From Hymenobacter guriensis (GTDB taxonomy: Bacteria; Bacteroidota; Bacteroidia; Cytophagales; Hymenobacteraceae), in contig NZ_JADWYK010000011.1 in assembly GCF_015773195.1 (NCBI RefSeq), forward strand, positions 99,076 to 163,075: DNA of 64,000 bases. Direction: 5' to 3'. The translations under genes and the position numbers were made by a program. This document shows positions 33,772 to 41,910 of the stretch, piece by piece (within the stretch, counting starts at the first letter, position 1; each line of letters begins with the position of its first letter). The notes beneath the pieces are model-generated. The model searched no databases, was not told the origin of the DNA, and saw only the letters and a list, made by a program, of their open reading frames with translations.

Positions 33772-34095
33772 CTACCCGAACAATGGAATGAGCAGCACAA
33801 AGCCGGTGACTAGCGCCAGGTAGAACCAGCCCATAATCTGGCCGCGGTAGCGCCGGGGCAGGCGGTTACTGAGCATCAGCATGGCCACGATGAGCAGCGT
33901 GAGGTGTAACAGCAGAAAAACCACCGTTTTCACCCAGTTGCTGACAATGGTATTTTCGGGCTGCAGCTGGTTGGTTTCGCCCAGGCTGGCAGTCAGCAGG
34001 CGCAACAGGTAGTAGGCCCCGGTTTCGAACGCCAGAAACCCCAGCAACCCGAGTGCCAGCGCCCCCCAACCCGATTTTTCAGTTACATCTTTCAT
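33772..34095 (-). CDS. Small three-helix membrane protein of unknown function
   Basis: The 107-residue protein has three hydrophobic segments: residues about 10-32 (WGALALGLLGFLAFETGAYY), 54-75 (TVVFLLLHLTLLIVAMLMLS) and 87-106 (IMGWFYLALVTGFVLLIPLF). No conserved catalytic motif is seen and I do not recognise a family. The start codon ATG at 34095 is followed by a short polar N terminus. Neighbours are unrelated, so no role can be assigned. Confidence 0.65.
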   Translation of the reverse strand: MKDVTEKSGWGALALGLLGFLAFETGAYYLLRLLTASLGETNQLQPENTIVSNWVKTVVFLLLHLTLLIVAMLMLSNRLPRRYRGQIMGWFYLALVTGFVLLIPLFG

Positions 34096-34195
34096 AGCAA
34101 TACCCCAACGGCTCCGCGAAAGAACAAAAAAGCCAGCCGCTTTATGCGACCAGCTTTCTGCCAGTGTTCAGTAGTACGAAGCTCCAAGCGGGCTG

Positions 34196-34567
34196 TTATT
34201 TGAACTTGGGGTTGGCTTTGTACTGCAGCGTGAGAGAGGCCTTGCCATCGGCCGTGATGACGGCGTGGGTGGTGAAGGACAGACTGCGCTCCTGCCAGGT
34301 AGCGTCTTTGATGACGGTTTTGGCCGGCCGCTGCCCGGTAGGCACGGTGCCCTTCCACACGGCGGTTTCGTTGCCGGACGGGGCTTTGAGGTACTGGGTC
34401 TGCTGCATATCCACGCAGGCGCTCAGGCCCGTCAGCTCGGCCGGCACGCACACGGCCTGGGTACTTTTCTGGGCCAGAACCGTCGTGCTTTGCGCGGTGG
34501 CCAGATAGCCGAAGCTGCAGCAGGCAGCCGTAAGCAGCGCCCGGCGGGTCAGGAAAAAACGGTTCAT
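34196..34567 (-). CDS. Secreted protein of unknown function
   Basis: The 123-residue protein begins MNRFFLTRRALLTAACCSFG with cleavage likely after YLATAQ, so it is exported. The mature part has two cysteines (AVCVPAELTGLSACVD) that could form a disulfide, and ends with LTLQYKANPKFK, a beta-strand-like tail. The ATG at 34567 is chosen because of the signal peptide; an upstream in-frame start is unlikely. I do not recognise a family. Confidence 0.65.
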   Translation of the reverse strand: MNRFFLTRRALLTAACCSFGYLATAQSTTVLAQKSTQAVCVPAELTGLSACVDMQQTQYLKAPSGNETAVWKGTVPTGQRPAKTVIKDATWQERSLSFTTHAVITADGKASLTLQYKANPKFK

Positions 34568-34705
34568 ATCGGAGGAGGGGAAACGCACGGAAGAAAGCAG
34601 GACCACCAACGGCGGAGCCCAACAACTTCTTAACCAAGAAGCAAGCCTCTGTACGCAGCCGGCGGCCCCGCGTTATGGACCCGGCACTATATAGTGGGCG
34701 GGACG

Positions 34706-34978
34706 CTACGGCCGGGGCTTGCCCAGCACCTCGGCTGTGCGGGCCTGCACGTAAAGCGCCTCCACCTTGGCTCGGGCCCAGGGCGTACGCCGCAGAAAGG
34801 TGAGGCTGGATTTTACGCTGGGGTTCACGGCAAAGCAGTTGATGCGGATGCGGCGGTCCAGCTCCTCCCAGCCGTAGTGCAGCACCAAGTACTCCAGAAT
34901 CTGCGCCAGCGTGATGCCGTGCAGCTCGCGGATAAGGTGCCCGTTTTCGTCGCGGGCGTCGGGGGTGGCAGAGGTCAT
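34706..34978 (-). CDS. VF530-family (DUF2132) small protein
   Basis: The 90-residue protein contains [50 protein letters not shown] over several segments, which is the hallmark of the VF530/DUF2132 family (four-helix proteins suggested to bind DNA). The ATG at 34978 gives the correct length; the open frame continues far upstream but overlaps the GH25 gene in antisense. The role is not established. It is divergent from the GH25 lysozyme gene, 105 bp apart. Confidence 0.85.
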   Translation of the reverse strand: MTSATPDARDENGHLIRELHGITLAQILEYLVLHYGWEELDRRIRINCFAVNPSVKSSLTFLRRTPWARAKVEALYVQARTAEVLGKPRP

Positions 34979-35083
34979 AGCAGTAGCTTTTTCTGGCCCG
35001 AAAGTACGGCATTTGGCTTCGGCAACGGGCACTTTGGCGGGGCTGAAGACACCAGAATCGGTGCTTCCTGCGTTACTTTGGCT

Positions 35084-35926
35084 ATGCAACCCGCCAGCCG
35101 CCGTCCTCGTCGCCCCGTCGTGCGCCGCCGCTTTCCGCGGCCGGGGAAGTGGCTGCTTGGGGCCGCAGTGCTGCTTTTGCTGGGCGGGCTGGCGTTTTAC
35201 TACGTGTATCAGCGGCAGCTGCACCGCTACGCCCGCCGGGCCTACGCCACTTTCTTCAGCCACCAGCTCACGGGGCGGGAGCACACGCCCCTGCTCACGG
35301 GCTATACCGTGCACGGTATCGATGTATCGGCCTACCAGGGCACTATCGACTGGCAAAAGGTAGCCCAAAACCGGGTGCGCTTTGCCTTCATCAAGGCCAG
35401 TGAGGGCGTGACCCTGCGCGACGCCCGCTTCGGGCGCAACCTACGCGGGGCGCGCCGGGCTGGCATCTACTGCGGGGCCTACCACTACTTTCAGCCCAAC
35501 TACGACGGCCGCCAGCAGGCTGAGCTATTCGTGCGAACGGCCAACCTGCAGCCCGGTGACCTGCCTCCGGTGCTGGACGTGGAGGCCCAGGAGTTTCACG
35601 ATGTAGCCCGGATGCGGCGGGGCATTGCCACCTGGCTACGGCTGGTGGAGCGGCACTACGGTGTGCGGCCCATTCTGTACTCCAACTATAGCTTTTACCA
35701 ACGCTACCTGGCCGGGCACTTCGATAAATACCCGCTGTGGCTGGCCCACTACGAAGTACAGCAGCCCACCCTGGCCCGCGAAAAGTGGATTATCTGGCAG
35801 CACTCCGACGAATCCTACATTCCCGGCATTCGGGGCACGGTCGATTTCAACGTGCTGCAGGGCAATTTTCAGAACCTGCTGGCCCTCCGCATTCCGCCGC
35901 GCCGGGCTGGTACTGAGGCCAACTAG
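35084..35926 (+). CDS. Membrane-anchored GH25 lysozyme (muramidase)
   Basis: The 280-residue protein has an arginine-rich cytoplasmic start, one membrane helix (about 23-43, [20 protein letters not shown]) and a GH25 domain in the periplasm: [44 protein letters not shown] with the catalytic D-x-E, and [11 protein letters not shown]25 enzymes cut the MurNAc-GlcNAc bond of peptidoglycan. The ATG at 35084 lies 3 bp after a TTACTTTG -7-like box (35073-35080), which would make a leaderless transcript. It probably serves cell-wall turnover together with the nearby rlpA. Confidence 0.9.
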   Translation: MQPASRRPRRPVVRRRFPRPGKWLLGAAVLLLLGGLAFYYVYQRQLHRYARRAYATFFSHQLTGREHTPLLTGYTVHGIDVSAYQGTIDWQKVAQNRVRFAFIKASEGVTLRDARFGRNLRGARRAGIYCGAYHYFQPNYDGRQQAELFVRTANLQPGDLPPVLDVEAQEFHDVARMRRGIATWLRLVERHYGVRPILYSNYSFYQRYLAGHFDKYPLWLAHYEVQQPTLAREKWIIWQHSDESYIPGIRGTVDFNVLQGNFQNLLALRIPPRRAGTEAN

Positions 35927-35984
35927 CTCTTTTCTTCCGCTGAAAGTTGCCCTCGATCAGATGCACAATCTTCCAAAACAGACT

Positions 35985-36016
35985 GGCAACTCACCACTGG
36001 CAACTGATAACTGACC
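35985..36016. repeat. GGCAACTCACCACTGGCAACTG repeat copy upstream of rlpA
   Basis: This 32-bp block differs from 33732-33766 at only a few positions and ends 4 bp before the rlpA start codon. Its role is unknown; it replaces the usual leader of rlpA. Confidence 0.6.
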
Positions 36017-36020
36017 TTCT

Positions 36021-36386
36021 ATGCGCCTTCTGATAGTGTGTTTGCTGGCAAGCTTGCTAAGCAGCTGCGGTGGCTCGAAAGCCTTTACCCAGAGTGGGCA
36101 GGCCTCCTACTACGCCGATAAGTTCAACGGCCGCAAAACGGCCAGCGGCACCGTGTACCGGGCCAGCAAACGCACGGCAGCCCACAATACGCTGCCCTTC
36201 GGCACGGTAGTGCGCGTGACCAACCCGCGCAACCACCGCTCCGTGAAAGTCACCATCACCGACCGGGGTCCGCACGCCAAAGGCCGTATTATTGACCTTT
36301 CCCGCAAAGCTGCCCGTAAAATCGGTATCGTAGACGCCGGCGTGGCCCCGGTGCAGCTGAAAGTAGTAAAGGCCGCTCACCGCTAA
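36021..36386 (+). CDS. rlpA: RlpA-like lipoprotein (septal ring lytic transglycosylase family)
   Basis: The 121-residue protein has a lipobox (LLSSC at residue 16) and a double-psi beta-barrel domain with GQASYYADKFNGRKTASG, AAHNTLPFGTVVRVTNPRN and VKVTITDRGPHAKGRIIDLSRKAA, including the conserved glutamine/aspartate-type active-site region of RlpA. It lacks the C-terminal SPOR domain of the E. coli protein, which is common in short homologues. RlpA cleaves denuded peptidoglycan strands. A 68-residue gene follows 15 bp downstream. Confidence 0.92.
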   Translation: MRLLIVCLLASLLSSCGGSKAFTQSGQASYYADKFNGRKTASGTVYRASKRTAAHNTLPFGTVVRVTNPRNHRSVKVTITDRGPHAKGRIIDLSRKAARKIGIVDAGVAPVQLKVVKAAHR

Positions 36387-36401
36387 CGTTTTTCTACCCG
36401 C

Positions 36402-36608
36402 ATGAGAATCCGCAAGAAAGTCCAGTGGAACCCCTCTCCCACGGCCAGCCGGTTTGTGGCCCTCGGTGCCTTTGTGAAAGCCGCCGAAGCCCAGCAGTGG
36501 ACGGAAGCCGAAATCCAGTTTGTGATGGACGAAGTGGTGGAAGCCGCTGATGATGCCGAGGCCCACGAGATTCTGCGCGACTATACTTTGGTCAGCCGGC
36601 AGGGCTAA
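36402..36608 (+). CDS. Small conserved-looking acidic protein of unknown function
   Basis: The 68-residue protein reads MRIRKKVQWNPSPTASRF, then VALGAFVKAAEAQQWTEAEI and FVMDEVVEAADDAEAHEIL. It is mostly helical and acidic in the second half, with no membrane segment. It starts 15 bp after rlpA and ends at a strong terminator, so it is probably the last gene of that unit. I do not recognise a family. Confidence 0.65.
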   Translation: MRIRKKVQWNPSPTASRFVALGAFVKAAEAQQWTEAEIQFVMDEVVEAADDAEAHEILRDYTLVSRQG

Positions 36609-36632
36609 CCTGTTGATTGTCAGATTTCGGTT

Positions 36633-36690
36633 GTTCGTTAAAAAGAGGAGGCTGCTGGGTTTTACCAGCAGCCTCCTCTTTTTAACGAAC
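36633..36690. terminator. Bidirectional terminator with 26-bp perfect arms
   Basis: Positions 36633-36658 and 36665-36690 are perfect complements, including AAAAAGAGGAGGCTGCTGG and its partner ending in TTTTT, with a 6-nt loop. It separates the rlpA unit (plus) from a convergent gene. Confidence 0.9.
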
Positions 36691-36699
36691 AGCTTACAA

Positions 36700-37122
36700 C
36701 TAACGTCCTTTGCGCTTGGACTTTAGCTTCATCTTGGTGTTTTCTTTCACCACGTTCATGAGGCTATCCTGCTCGGCCTGCATGGCTTTGGTGGTGAGGC
36801 GGCCGCTCAACGACAGTTCGTCGCCTTCTTTCATCATCACGTGCGTGCTGTCGCGCAGAATCACAGTGCCGTCGGACTTGATGGTCGTGCCGTTGACGAG
36901 CTTTTCGGGTTGCGCCACGGTGGAGGTGAGGCCATTGCGGGTCACCAGCACTTTCCCCTCTTTCACGGTAAAGCCTTCTTTCATGGTCACGCCTTTGGGG
37001 GCAGTGGCTTTAGCCTTGGGCGCCACCGTGCGGCGGGGTGGAAGTTTAGTCTGGGCCAGAGCAGAGGACCAGCAGCCAGCAGCCAGCAGCAACGTAGCCG
37101 TGGCAAGTACAATGCGCTTCAT
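36700..37122 (-). CDS. Secreted DUF6799-like repeat protein
   Basis: The 140-residue protein begins MKRIVLATATLLLAAGCWSSALAQ, a signal peptide that contains a cysteine but probably ends at ALAQ. The mature part carries two similar units: GVTMKEGFTVKEGKVLVTRNG and GTTIKSDGTVILRDSTHVMMKEGDELSLSG, resembling the DUF6799 domain found in Bacteroidota secreted proteins. The tail is very basic (KENTKMKLKSKRKGR). Function is unknown. Confidence 0.72.
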   Translation of the reverse strand: MKRIVLATATLLLAAGCWSSALAQTKLPPRRTVAPKAKATAPKGVTMKEGFTVKEGKVLVTRNGLTSTVAQPEKLVNGTTIKSDGTVILRDSTHVMMKEGDELSLSGRLTTKAMQAEQDSLMNVVKENTKMKLKSKRKGR

Positions 37123-37303
37123 ATCAGGGATGGTAAGGGTGGAAAACAAAGTTGGAGGCAAGTAAATTACGCCTTTTGCGCGAAGACAAAAACTGGGCCA
37201 GCGGCGGGCGGGCAACCTCAGCGCGAGGCCCTGCGTTTGCCGGGATGAGGTTGCCGCGGCAGCCCTGGTTTCGTTTCTACCACTCTACGGCTCATTTTTT
37301 TAC

Positions 37304-38227
37304 GTGGACTACAAAGACTACTACAAAGTGCTGGGGGTTGAAAAAACCGCTACTGCCGACCAGATCAAGAAAGCCTACCGCAAACTGGCCCGCCAGCATC
37401 ACCCCGATGTGAACCCCAACAACCCCGAGGCCGAACAGCGCTTCAAGGAAGTGAACGAGGCCAACGAGGTGCTCAGCGACCCGGAAAAGCGCCAGAAGTA
37501 CGACCAACTGGGCGCCGACTGGCAACGCTACCAACAGGCCGGCAGCCGCGGAAGCGGCGGGGGCTTCGACTGGTCGCAGTATGCCCAATACGGGCAAACG
37601 GGCGGCGGCGGTTTCGGCGGCGGCAGTCCTTTCGGCGACGAAGCCGATTTTTCGGACTTTTTCAGCTCTATTTTCGGCAATATGGGCGGGGGCCGCACGG
37701 GTGCCGGCCGCGCGGGAGCTGGCCAGGACTACCAAGCCGAGTTAGAGCTTTCCCTGGAAGAAGCCTACCACGGCGGGCCGCGTACGCTCACCGTCAACGG
37801 CAAAAACCTGCGCATCACTATCCAGCCCGGTGTGGAGGATGGGCAAACCATCCGCCTGCGTGATCAGGGTACCCCCGGCCGCAACGGCGGCCCCAGCGGC
37901 TCCCTCTACATTACCTTCCGCCTGCGCCCTGATGCGCGCTATACCCGCGCCGGCGCCGACCTGACGATGGACGTACCCGTGAGTATCTACACAGCCCTGC
38001 TGGGCGGCGAGCAGCAGGTAGATACGCTGGCGGGCCCGGTCAAAATCACCATCAAGCCCGAAACGCCGAATGGCACTCGTCTGCGCCTGCGCGGCAAAGG
38101 CTTCCCGGTGTACCGCCAGTCCGGCCAGTTTGGCGACCTGTACCTGCGCCTCACGCTCACGCTTCCCACCAACCTCACCGACCAGGAAAAAGACCTGCTC
38201 CGTCAGCTTGCGGCCCTGCGGAAGTAG
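37304..38227 (+). CDS. cbpA: CbpA/DnaJ-class co-chaperone
   Basis: The 307-residue protein starts at a GTG (37304; [11 protein letters not shown]) and has a J domain with HPD at residues 33-35, a glycine-rich linker around 85-145, and two C-terminal substrate-binding domains ([19 protein letters not shown], then [20 protein letters not shown]). The zinc-finger repeats of DnaJ are absent, which defines CbpA. It stimulates DnaK. A CbpM-like gene follows at 38380, matching the E. coli cbpAM pair. Confidence 0.93.
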   Translation: MDYKDYYKVLGVEKTATADQIKKAYRKLARQHHPDVNPNNPEAEQRFKEVNEANEVLSDPEKRQKYDQLGADWQRYQQAGSRGSGGGFDWSQYAQYGQTGGGGFGGGSPFGDEADFSDFFSSIFGNMGGGRTGAGRAGAGQDYQAELELSLEEAYHGGPRTLTVNGKNLRITIQPGVEDGQTIRLRDQGTPGRNGGPSGSLYITFRLRPDARYTRAGADLTMDVPVSIYTALLGGEQQVDTLAGPVKITIKPETPNGTRLRLRGKGFPVYRQSGQFGDLYLRLTLTLPTNLTDQEKDLLRQLAALRK

Positions 38228-38379
38228 TAGCTTAAGGGTATTCTGCTGAGTGGCTGGATGGTTTTCTGCCTGGCCCAGGCCGTAGCAGCGGTTCCAATAA
38301 GTCACTACCATACGTTGAAGAACAACAGTTCCCCAACAACTATCAACCATTCAGCCATCAACCATAGAACCAATGCCCT

Positions 38380-38703
38380 ATGGAAACTCACTTCATCACC
38401 ATCACTTACCACGACTGCGCCTCAACGTACGGGTTGAGCGAGGCAGTTGTGCGCGAATTTGTGGATCTGGGGCTGTTGCGCGTGGCCGAAGCACCCAATA
38501 CGCTGGAGGAGGAGCCCGCCCACCTGGCCCGCCTCGCCCGCCTGCACCACGACCTGGGCCTGAGCACCGAAAGCATCGACATAGTGCTGCTGATGCGCCA
38601 ACGGCTGCTGCAGCTGCAGCAGGAACTACGCCGCCAGCAGGCCCGCGCCGCTCAGCTGGAGCGTTTTCTGCTCGGCGGCACCCCCACGCTCGATATTAAC
38701 TAA
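38380..38703 (+). CDS. cbpM: CbpM-like chaperone modulator
   Basis: The 107-residue protein has a MerR-like N terminus (YHDCASTYGLSEAVVREFVDLGLLRV) and a following helix HLARLARLHHDLGLSTESIDIVLLM, then a coiled coil. This matches CbpM, which binds the J domain of CbpA and inhibits it. Its position 152 bp after cbpA on the same strand supports the call. The gap contains a GTGGCTGGATGG / CCATTCAGCCAT fold-back that might modulate read-through. Confidence 0.88.
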   Translation: METHFITITYHDCASTYGLSEAVVREFVDLGLLRVAEAPNTLEEEPAHLARLARLHHDLGLSTESIDIVLLMRQRLLQLQQELRRQQARAAQLERFLLGGTPTLDIN

Positions 38704-38718
38704 CGCCTATCCGGTAAC

Positions 38719-39447
38719 TTACGCGACCAGCAAGGCCAGCGCGGTGCCCGCAATGGTGGCTACCAGCTTGGGCCAGGGCAGTCGGTGCTCGGGGCTGGTT
38801 TCGAAGAGAATGGTGGTGGAAACGTGCAGAAAGTTGCCGGCTACCAGACCCAGCAGGGCCGCGTACCAGCCGCCCGTCAGCAGCTCATCCAACACCACGT
38901 AGTTGCTTACCAGCACGCCCGCCGGCGAGGCCAGCGCGAAGAGCACCAGAAACGGCAGGGCCCGCCGGAAGCTGCCCAGCCGCAGCAACAGGGTAGCCAT
39001 CAGGGCAAAGGCCGCCGGAATGTGGTGGAGGGCCACCCCGGCCATAATCAGGTAGTAGTTCTGGCCTACCTCGCCCGTAGCCGAGCCGGGCACCATAATG
39101 CTGCCTTCCAGAAAGGAGTGCACCACCAACGCGCCCAGCAGCAGAAACGGCACCCGCCCCACGTGGGAGGTGTGATGGTGCATGTGCCCGTGCTCCACGC
39201 CCTGCGAAAACACCTCCAGCACCAGCTGCCCGAAAAAGCCCGCCAGCACGAAGTAGCCCACCCGCGGTGAGTCGGGTAGCATCTGGAGCGCTTCCGGCAG
39301 CAGGTGCGTGATGGTAAGCGTAAACAGATACGCCCCGCTGAAGGCCAGCAGCGGCTTCATCCAGGTGGTATGAGCCGTAGGTACGAAGCGCGTGAGCCAG
39401 CCGGCACCCAGCACGGCGGCAAACAGCACAAACAAGGCAATCCACAT
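38719..39447 (-). CDS. ZIP-family metal transporter
   Basis: The 242-residue inner-membrane protein has about seven to eight helices starting at MWIALFVLFAAVLGAGWL. The ZIP metal-site segments are visible: LLGALVVHSFLEGSIM in helix 4 and IMAGVALHHIPAAFALMATLLL in helix 5, and a histidine-rich loop GVEHGHMHHHTSHVGR between helices 3 and 4. ZIP proteins import or export zinc, iron or manganese. The ATG at 39447 is chosen because the longer frame upstream is unlike a membrane N terminus. A metal-binding lipoprotein gene lies 1 kb upstream on the same strand. Confidence 0.88.
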   Translation of the reverse strand: MWIALFVLFAAVLGAGWLTRFVPTAHTTWMKPLLAFSGAYLFTLTITHLLPEALQMLPDSPRVGYFVLAGFFGQLVLEVFSQGVEHGHMHHHTSHVGRVPFLLLGALVVHSFLEGSIMVPGSATGEVGQNYYLIMAGVALHHIPAAFALMATLLLRLGSFRRALPFLVLFALASPAGVLVSNYVVLDELLTGGWYAALLGLVAGNFLHVSTTILFETSPEHRLPWPKLVATIAGTALALLVA

Positions 39448-39629
39448 GGGATGGGTAAGTAAATGGTAAGTCAATAGCCGTCCGCTGCGTGCATTGTCAT
39501 CAACTACCTGGCCGGCATCTGACAACCTATTCACGTTGGAACGACCATGTAAAATCCTGACAGCAGGCGAATAGCTATAAGCTCTGGCAACCCGCCGGGG
39601 TTTTGGCGCCCGGGGTATTCCCCTCAAAG

Positions 39630-40376
39630 TCAGGCGTATTTTTTCAGGATGAAGATCATGCGCGGCGATGTAGCCTGCTCAAACGGCTCCAGCCGGTAGT
39701 TGCCCAGCACCTCGGCCAGCCGCAGCCCGGCCATAGCGAAATACTCTTCAAACGACTCCCGACTAAGCGCCCGCACCCGCTCCTGATGGTGCTGCTCCTG
39801 TCCCTGCCTGTCCGCAAAGCGAATATCCTTCACGATGAAGCCACTTTCGAGGTGGCGGCTGATGCGGAAAGTGATGCCGTCCACCGTTTTTTCCTCGTAG
39901 GCGACCAGTTCCCGCACGGTGCGCTCGGTGTTCAGGAAGTCGATGACGAGCTTGCCGCCGGGGCGCAGCGCCTGAGCCGCCGAGCGCAGGGCCACCACGT
40001 TTTCCGTTTCGTGCTGAAAATAGCCGAAGCTCGTGAACAGGTTGAAAATGAAATCGAAGGGGCCGTAGGGCAGCGGGTCGCGCATGTCGTGCACGTGAAA
40101 GTGCAGGCGGGCATGGGCAAACTGCCGGGCGTGCGCAATGCTCTGGGGCGAGAGGTCTACGCCCGTCACTTCGAGGCCCTGCTCGCTCAGGTAAATGGCG
40201 TGGCGCCCTTTGCCACAGGCCAGGTCCAGCAGGCGGTACGAGGGCTTGGGGTGCAGGTGCGCCAGCAGCTGATCAATAAAGCGCCGGGCTTCCTGCTCGT
40301 CCCGGTCGCGGTAGAGCAGGTGGTAGTATGGTGAATCGAACCACGTGCTAAACCACTCGGGTCCGGGCTGCATCAT
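39630..40376 (-). CDS. SAM-dependent class I methyltransferase
   Basis: The 248-residue protein has motif I LLDLACGKGRHAIYLS with the SAM-binding GxG, the acidic VTGVDLSPQSI, DMRDPLPYGPFDFIFNLFTSFGYF and LRPGGKLVIDFLN. The N terminus EWFSTWFDSPYYHLLYRDRDEQEA occurs in a subgroup of Bacteroidota methyltransferases of unknown substrate. It follows a small lipoprotein gene by 48 bp on the same strand. Confidence 0.87.
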   Translation of the reverse strand: MMQPGPEWFSTWFDSPYYHLLYRDRDEQEARRFIDQLLAHLHPKPSYRLLDLACGKGRHAIYLSEQGLEVTGVDLSPQSIAHARQFAHARLHFHVHDMRDPLPYGPFDFIFNLFTSFGYFQHETENVVALRSAAQALRPGGKLVIDFLNTERTVRELVAYEEKTVDGITFRISRHLESGFIVKDIRFADRQGQEQHHQERVRALSRESFEEYFAMAGLRLAEVLGNYRLEPFEQATSPRMIFILKKYA

Positions 40377-40424
40377 GCGAGAGAAGGACTGAAATCAACG
40401 GAATATCCGCCGCTGCCTGCTGAT

Positions 40425-40691
40425 TTACAGCGAATCGGGGGCGGCGGCTCCGGTTTTTACGGCCGGGTTCGGCTCCAGGTCCATGCCGCATACCGGGCAC
40501 TTGCCGGGCTGTTGGCTGGCACTGCCCTCGCAGGCCATAGGACAAAGGTAGGCGGCCGTTTGGGCCGTGGGCGCTGCGGTGGTAGCCGGATTTTCGGCGG
40601 TGCTAACCGTCGGCTCGCCCTGGCAGCCCGCCAAAGCAATAGCTGCGACCAGCCCGAGGCCAGCCGCAGCTTTCTTACTTACATGTAGCAT
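40425..40691 (-). CDS. Heavy-metal-binding-domain lipoprotein
   Basis: The 88-residue protein starts at the ATG at 40691 with a signal ending in the lipobox IALAGC. After a threonine/alanine-rich linker it carries YLCPMACEGS and GKCPVCGMDLEP, the paired CPM/CPxCGM pattern of the heavy-metal-binding domain found on copper-efflux proteins. It is likely periplasmic and binds copper or silver. Its neighbours are another small lipoprotein, a methyltransferase and a ZIP transporter, which suggests a metal-handling context. Confidence 0.85.
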   Translation of the reverse strand: MLHVSKKAAAGLGLVAAIALAGCQGEPTVSTAENPATTAAPTAQTAAYLCPMACEGSASQQPGKCPVCGMDLEPNPAVKTGAAAPDSL

Positions 40692-40716
40692 CAACGAAGG
40701 AGCGTAGCGCAGAAAA

Positions 40717-41067
40717 CTACTGCTTGTCGCCGTCCTGCGTGAGGGCAGCATCTGAGTCTTCTTCCACGTTTTTCGTGGCCTCTACTTGCGCACCTTTAGC
40801 CGTGGTGGAATGCTCGGCCGTGGGCTTGGCATCCTTGTCCAGCGCCTCTACGTGCGAGCTGATGGGGCGCTCCACGATGCCGCCGTTGTCGTGCTCCTTT
40901 TCTTCGGCGTGCTCTTCCACGATGTCGAAGTTCTGGCTGGAGCGGGTGCCGGGGGCTACCATATCCACCGATACTTTCTGGCCGGGACGGAAGTCAGATG
41001 GTTCGCTGCTGCACGAGGCGAGGGCCAGGCCACCAGCCAGGCAGAAAAGCAGATGTTTTGCGTTCAT
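40717..41067 (-). CDS. Acidic lipoprotein of unknown function
   Basis: The 116-residue protein has a signal peptide with lipobox LALASC. The mature part is rich in glutamate and aspartate (VEEHAEEKEHDNGGIVE, VEEDSDAALTQDGDKQ) and looks disordered. It starts 28 bp after a TACCTTTG box and is 25 bp upstream of the metal-binding lipoprotein gene, so the two are probably co-transcribed. No family is recognised; metal buffering is a guess. Confidence 0.7.
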   Translation of the reverse strand: MNAKHLLFCLAGGLALASCSSEPSDFRPGQKVSVDMVAPGTRSSQNFDIVEEHAEEKEHDNGGIVERPISSHVEALDKDAKPTAEHSTTAKGAQVEATKNVEEDSDAALTQDGDKQ

Positions 41068-41094
41068 AAGGGTAGGCAACAAAAGTCGTTTAGG

Positions 41095-41102
41095 CAAAGG
41101 TA
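41095..41102 (-). promoter_or_regulatory. TACCTTTG -7 box for the lipoprotein operon
   Basis: An exact TAnnTTTG element on the minus strand, 28 bp upstream of the ATG at 41067. The expected start site would leave a leader of about 20 nt. Confidence 0.55.
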
Positions 41103-41188
41103 CGAGGCGCGGGCGGCTCAGGGTTAAGTCGAACCAGCTATTAGCGGAAGGCTTCTGGCTGTTGGCTGGCTAACCGGCTGCTTAGCAC

Positions 41189-41809
41189 TTAGGCAGCGGC
41201 GGCGGGAGTGGCCTTCACTTCGGCCGGCAGCAGGTTTTTGCGGCGCAGCATCGATTCAAACAGCTTCAGGTCGTTGGGCGAGTTGAAGATGCGCGTGGGT
41301 AGGTAAAGGAACATGGGCACCTGGAACGTGCGGGCCACCCAGCCGCGCCAGCCGGTGGGCATTTCCGCGTTTTCAGGTGTTTTCAGGTAGAGCTGGTAGG
41401 CGCCGTCCTTATAGTGCACGCGGTCAATCATTTCCCAGGGAATGTTCATGCCCTGCTTGTCATTGAGCTTCATGAGCACGTGGCGCTGGTCGATTTCGAA
41501 GTTGACGCGCTCAAACAGGGCTTTGCTTTGCTCGTGCTGAGCCAAGGCCTGCACCTGGGCCGAGCGCAGCACCACAAACAGCACCGTCACGAGTACGGCC
41601 GCCGCCACCCACCACCACGAAAACACGAAGATGGCGGGCAGCAGCAGGACCACGAGCGGAATCAGGGCGTACCACCACTCGCGCTTCCACACCTCCGTGA
41701 GGGCCATGCGCACGTAGGTTTCGGAGCTGAGCTGATTTTTCTTGGTGCGGATGGCAAGCGGCGAAGGGCCCTGCGCCTGCCGGAATCCGCGTTGATTGGG
41801 TTGTTGCAT
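41189..41809 (-). CDS. YcxB-like membrane protein
   Basis: The 206-residue protein has a polar N terminus, two close membrane helices (about 45-62 and 63-82, WYALIPLVVLLLPAIFVF and WWVAAAVLVTVLFVVL) and a cytoplasmic beta-rich domain with VNFEIDQRHVLMKLNDKQGMNIPWEMI and LYLPTRIFNSPNDLKLFESML. This is the layout of YcxB-like proteins, whose function is unknown. The gene is downstream of nadC, separated by an inverted repeat. Confidence 0.7.
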   Translation of the reverse strand: MQQPNQRGFRQAQGPSPLAIRTKKNQLSSETYVRMALTEVWKREWWYALIPLVVLLLPAIFVFSWWWVAAAVLVTVLFVVLRSAQVQALAQHEQSKALFERVNFEIDQRHVLMKLNDKQGMNIPWEMIDRVHYKDGAYQLYLKTPENAEMPTGWRGWVARTFQVPMFLYLPTRIFNSPNDLKLFESMLRRKNLLPAEVKATPAAAA

Positions 41810-41826
41810 TAGAGGTAATATGAAAA

Positions 41827-41906
41827 ATGTGCTGAATGTGGTTTAATGTGGGAAATGAGTGATAAATGATTTGACACATTTCCCACATTAAACCACATTA
41901 GCACAT
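41827..41906. repeat. 31-bp inverted repeat (ACATTAAACCACATT family) between nadC and the YcxB-like gene
   Basis: The arm 41827-41857 is complementary to 41877-41906 except for one missing base, with a 19-nt spacer. The arms contain AATGTGGTTTAATGTGGG and its partner. The stretch is AT-rich compared with flanking genes and could form a long hairpin in the transcript that runs from nadC. It has no transposase and may be a small dispersed palindrome. Confidence 0.85.
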
Positions 41907-41910
41907 TAAA

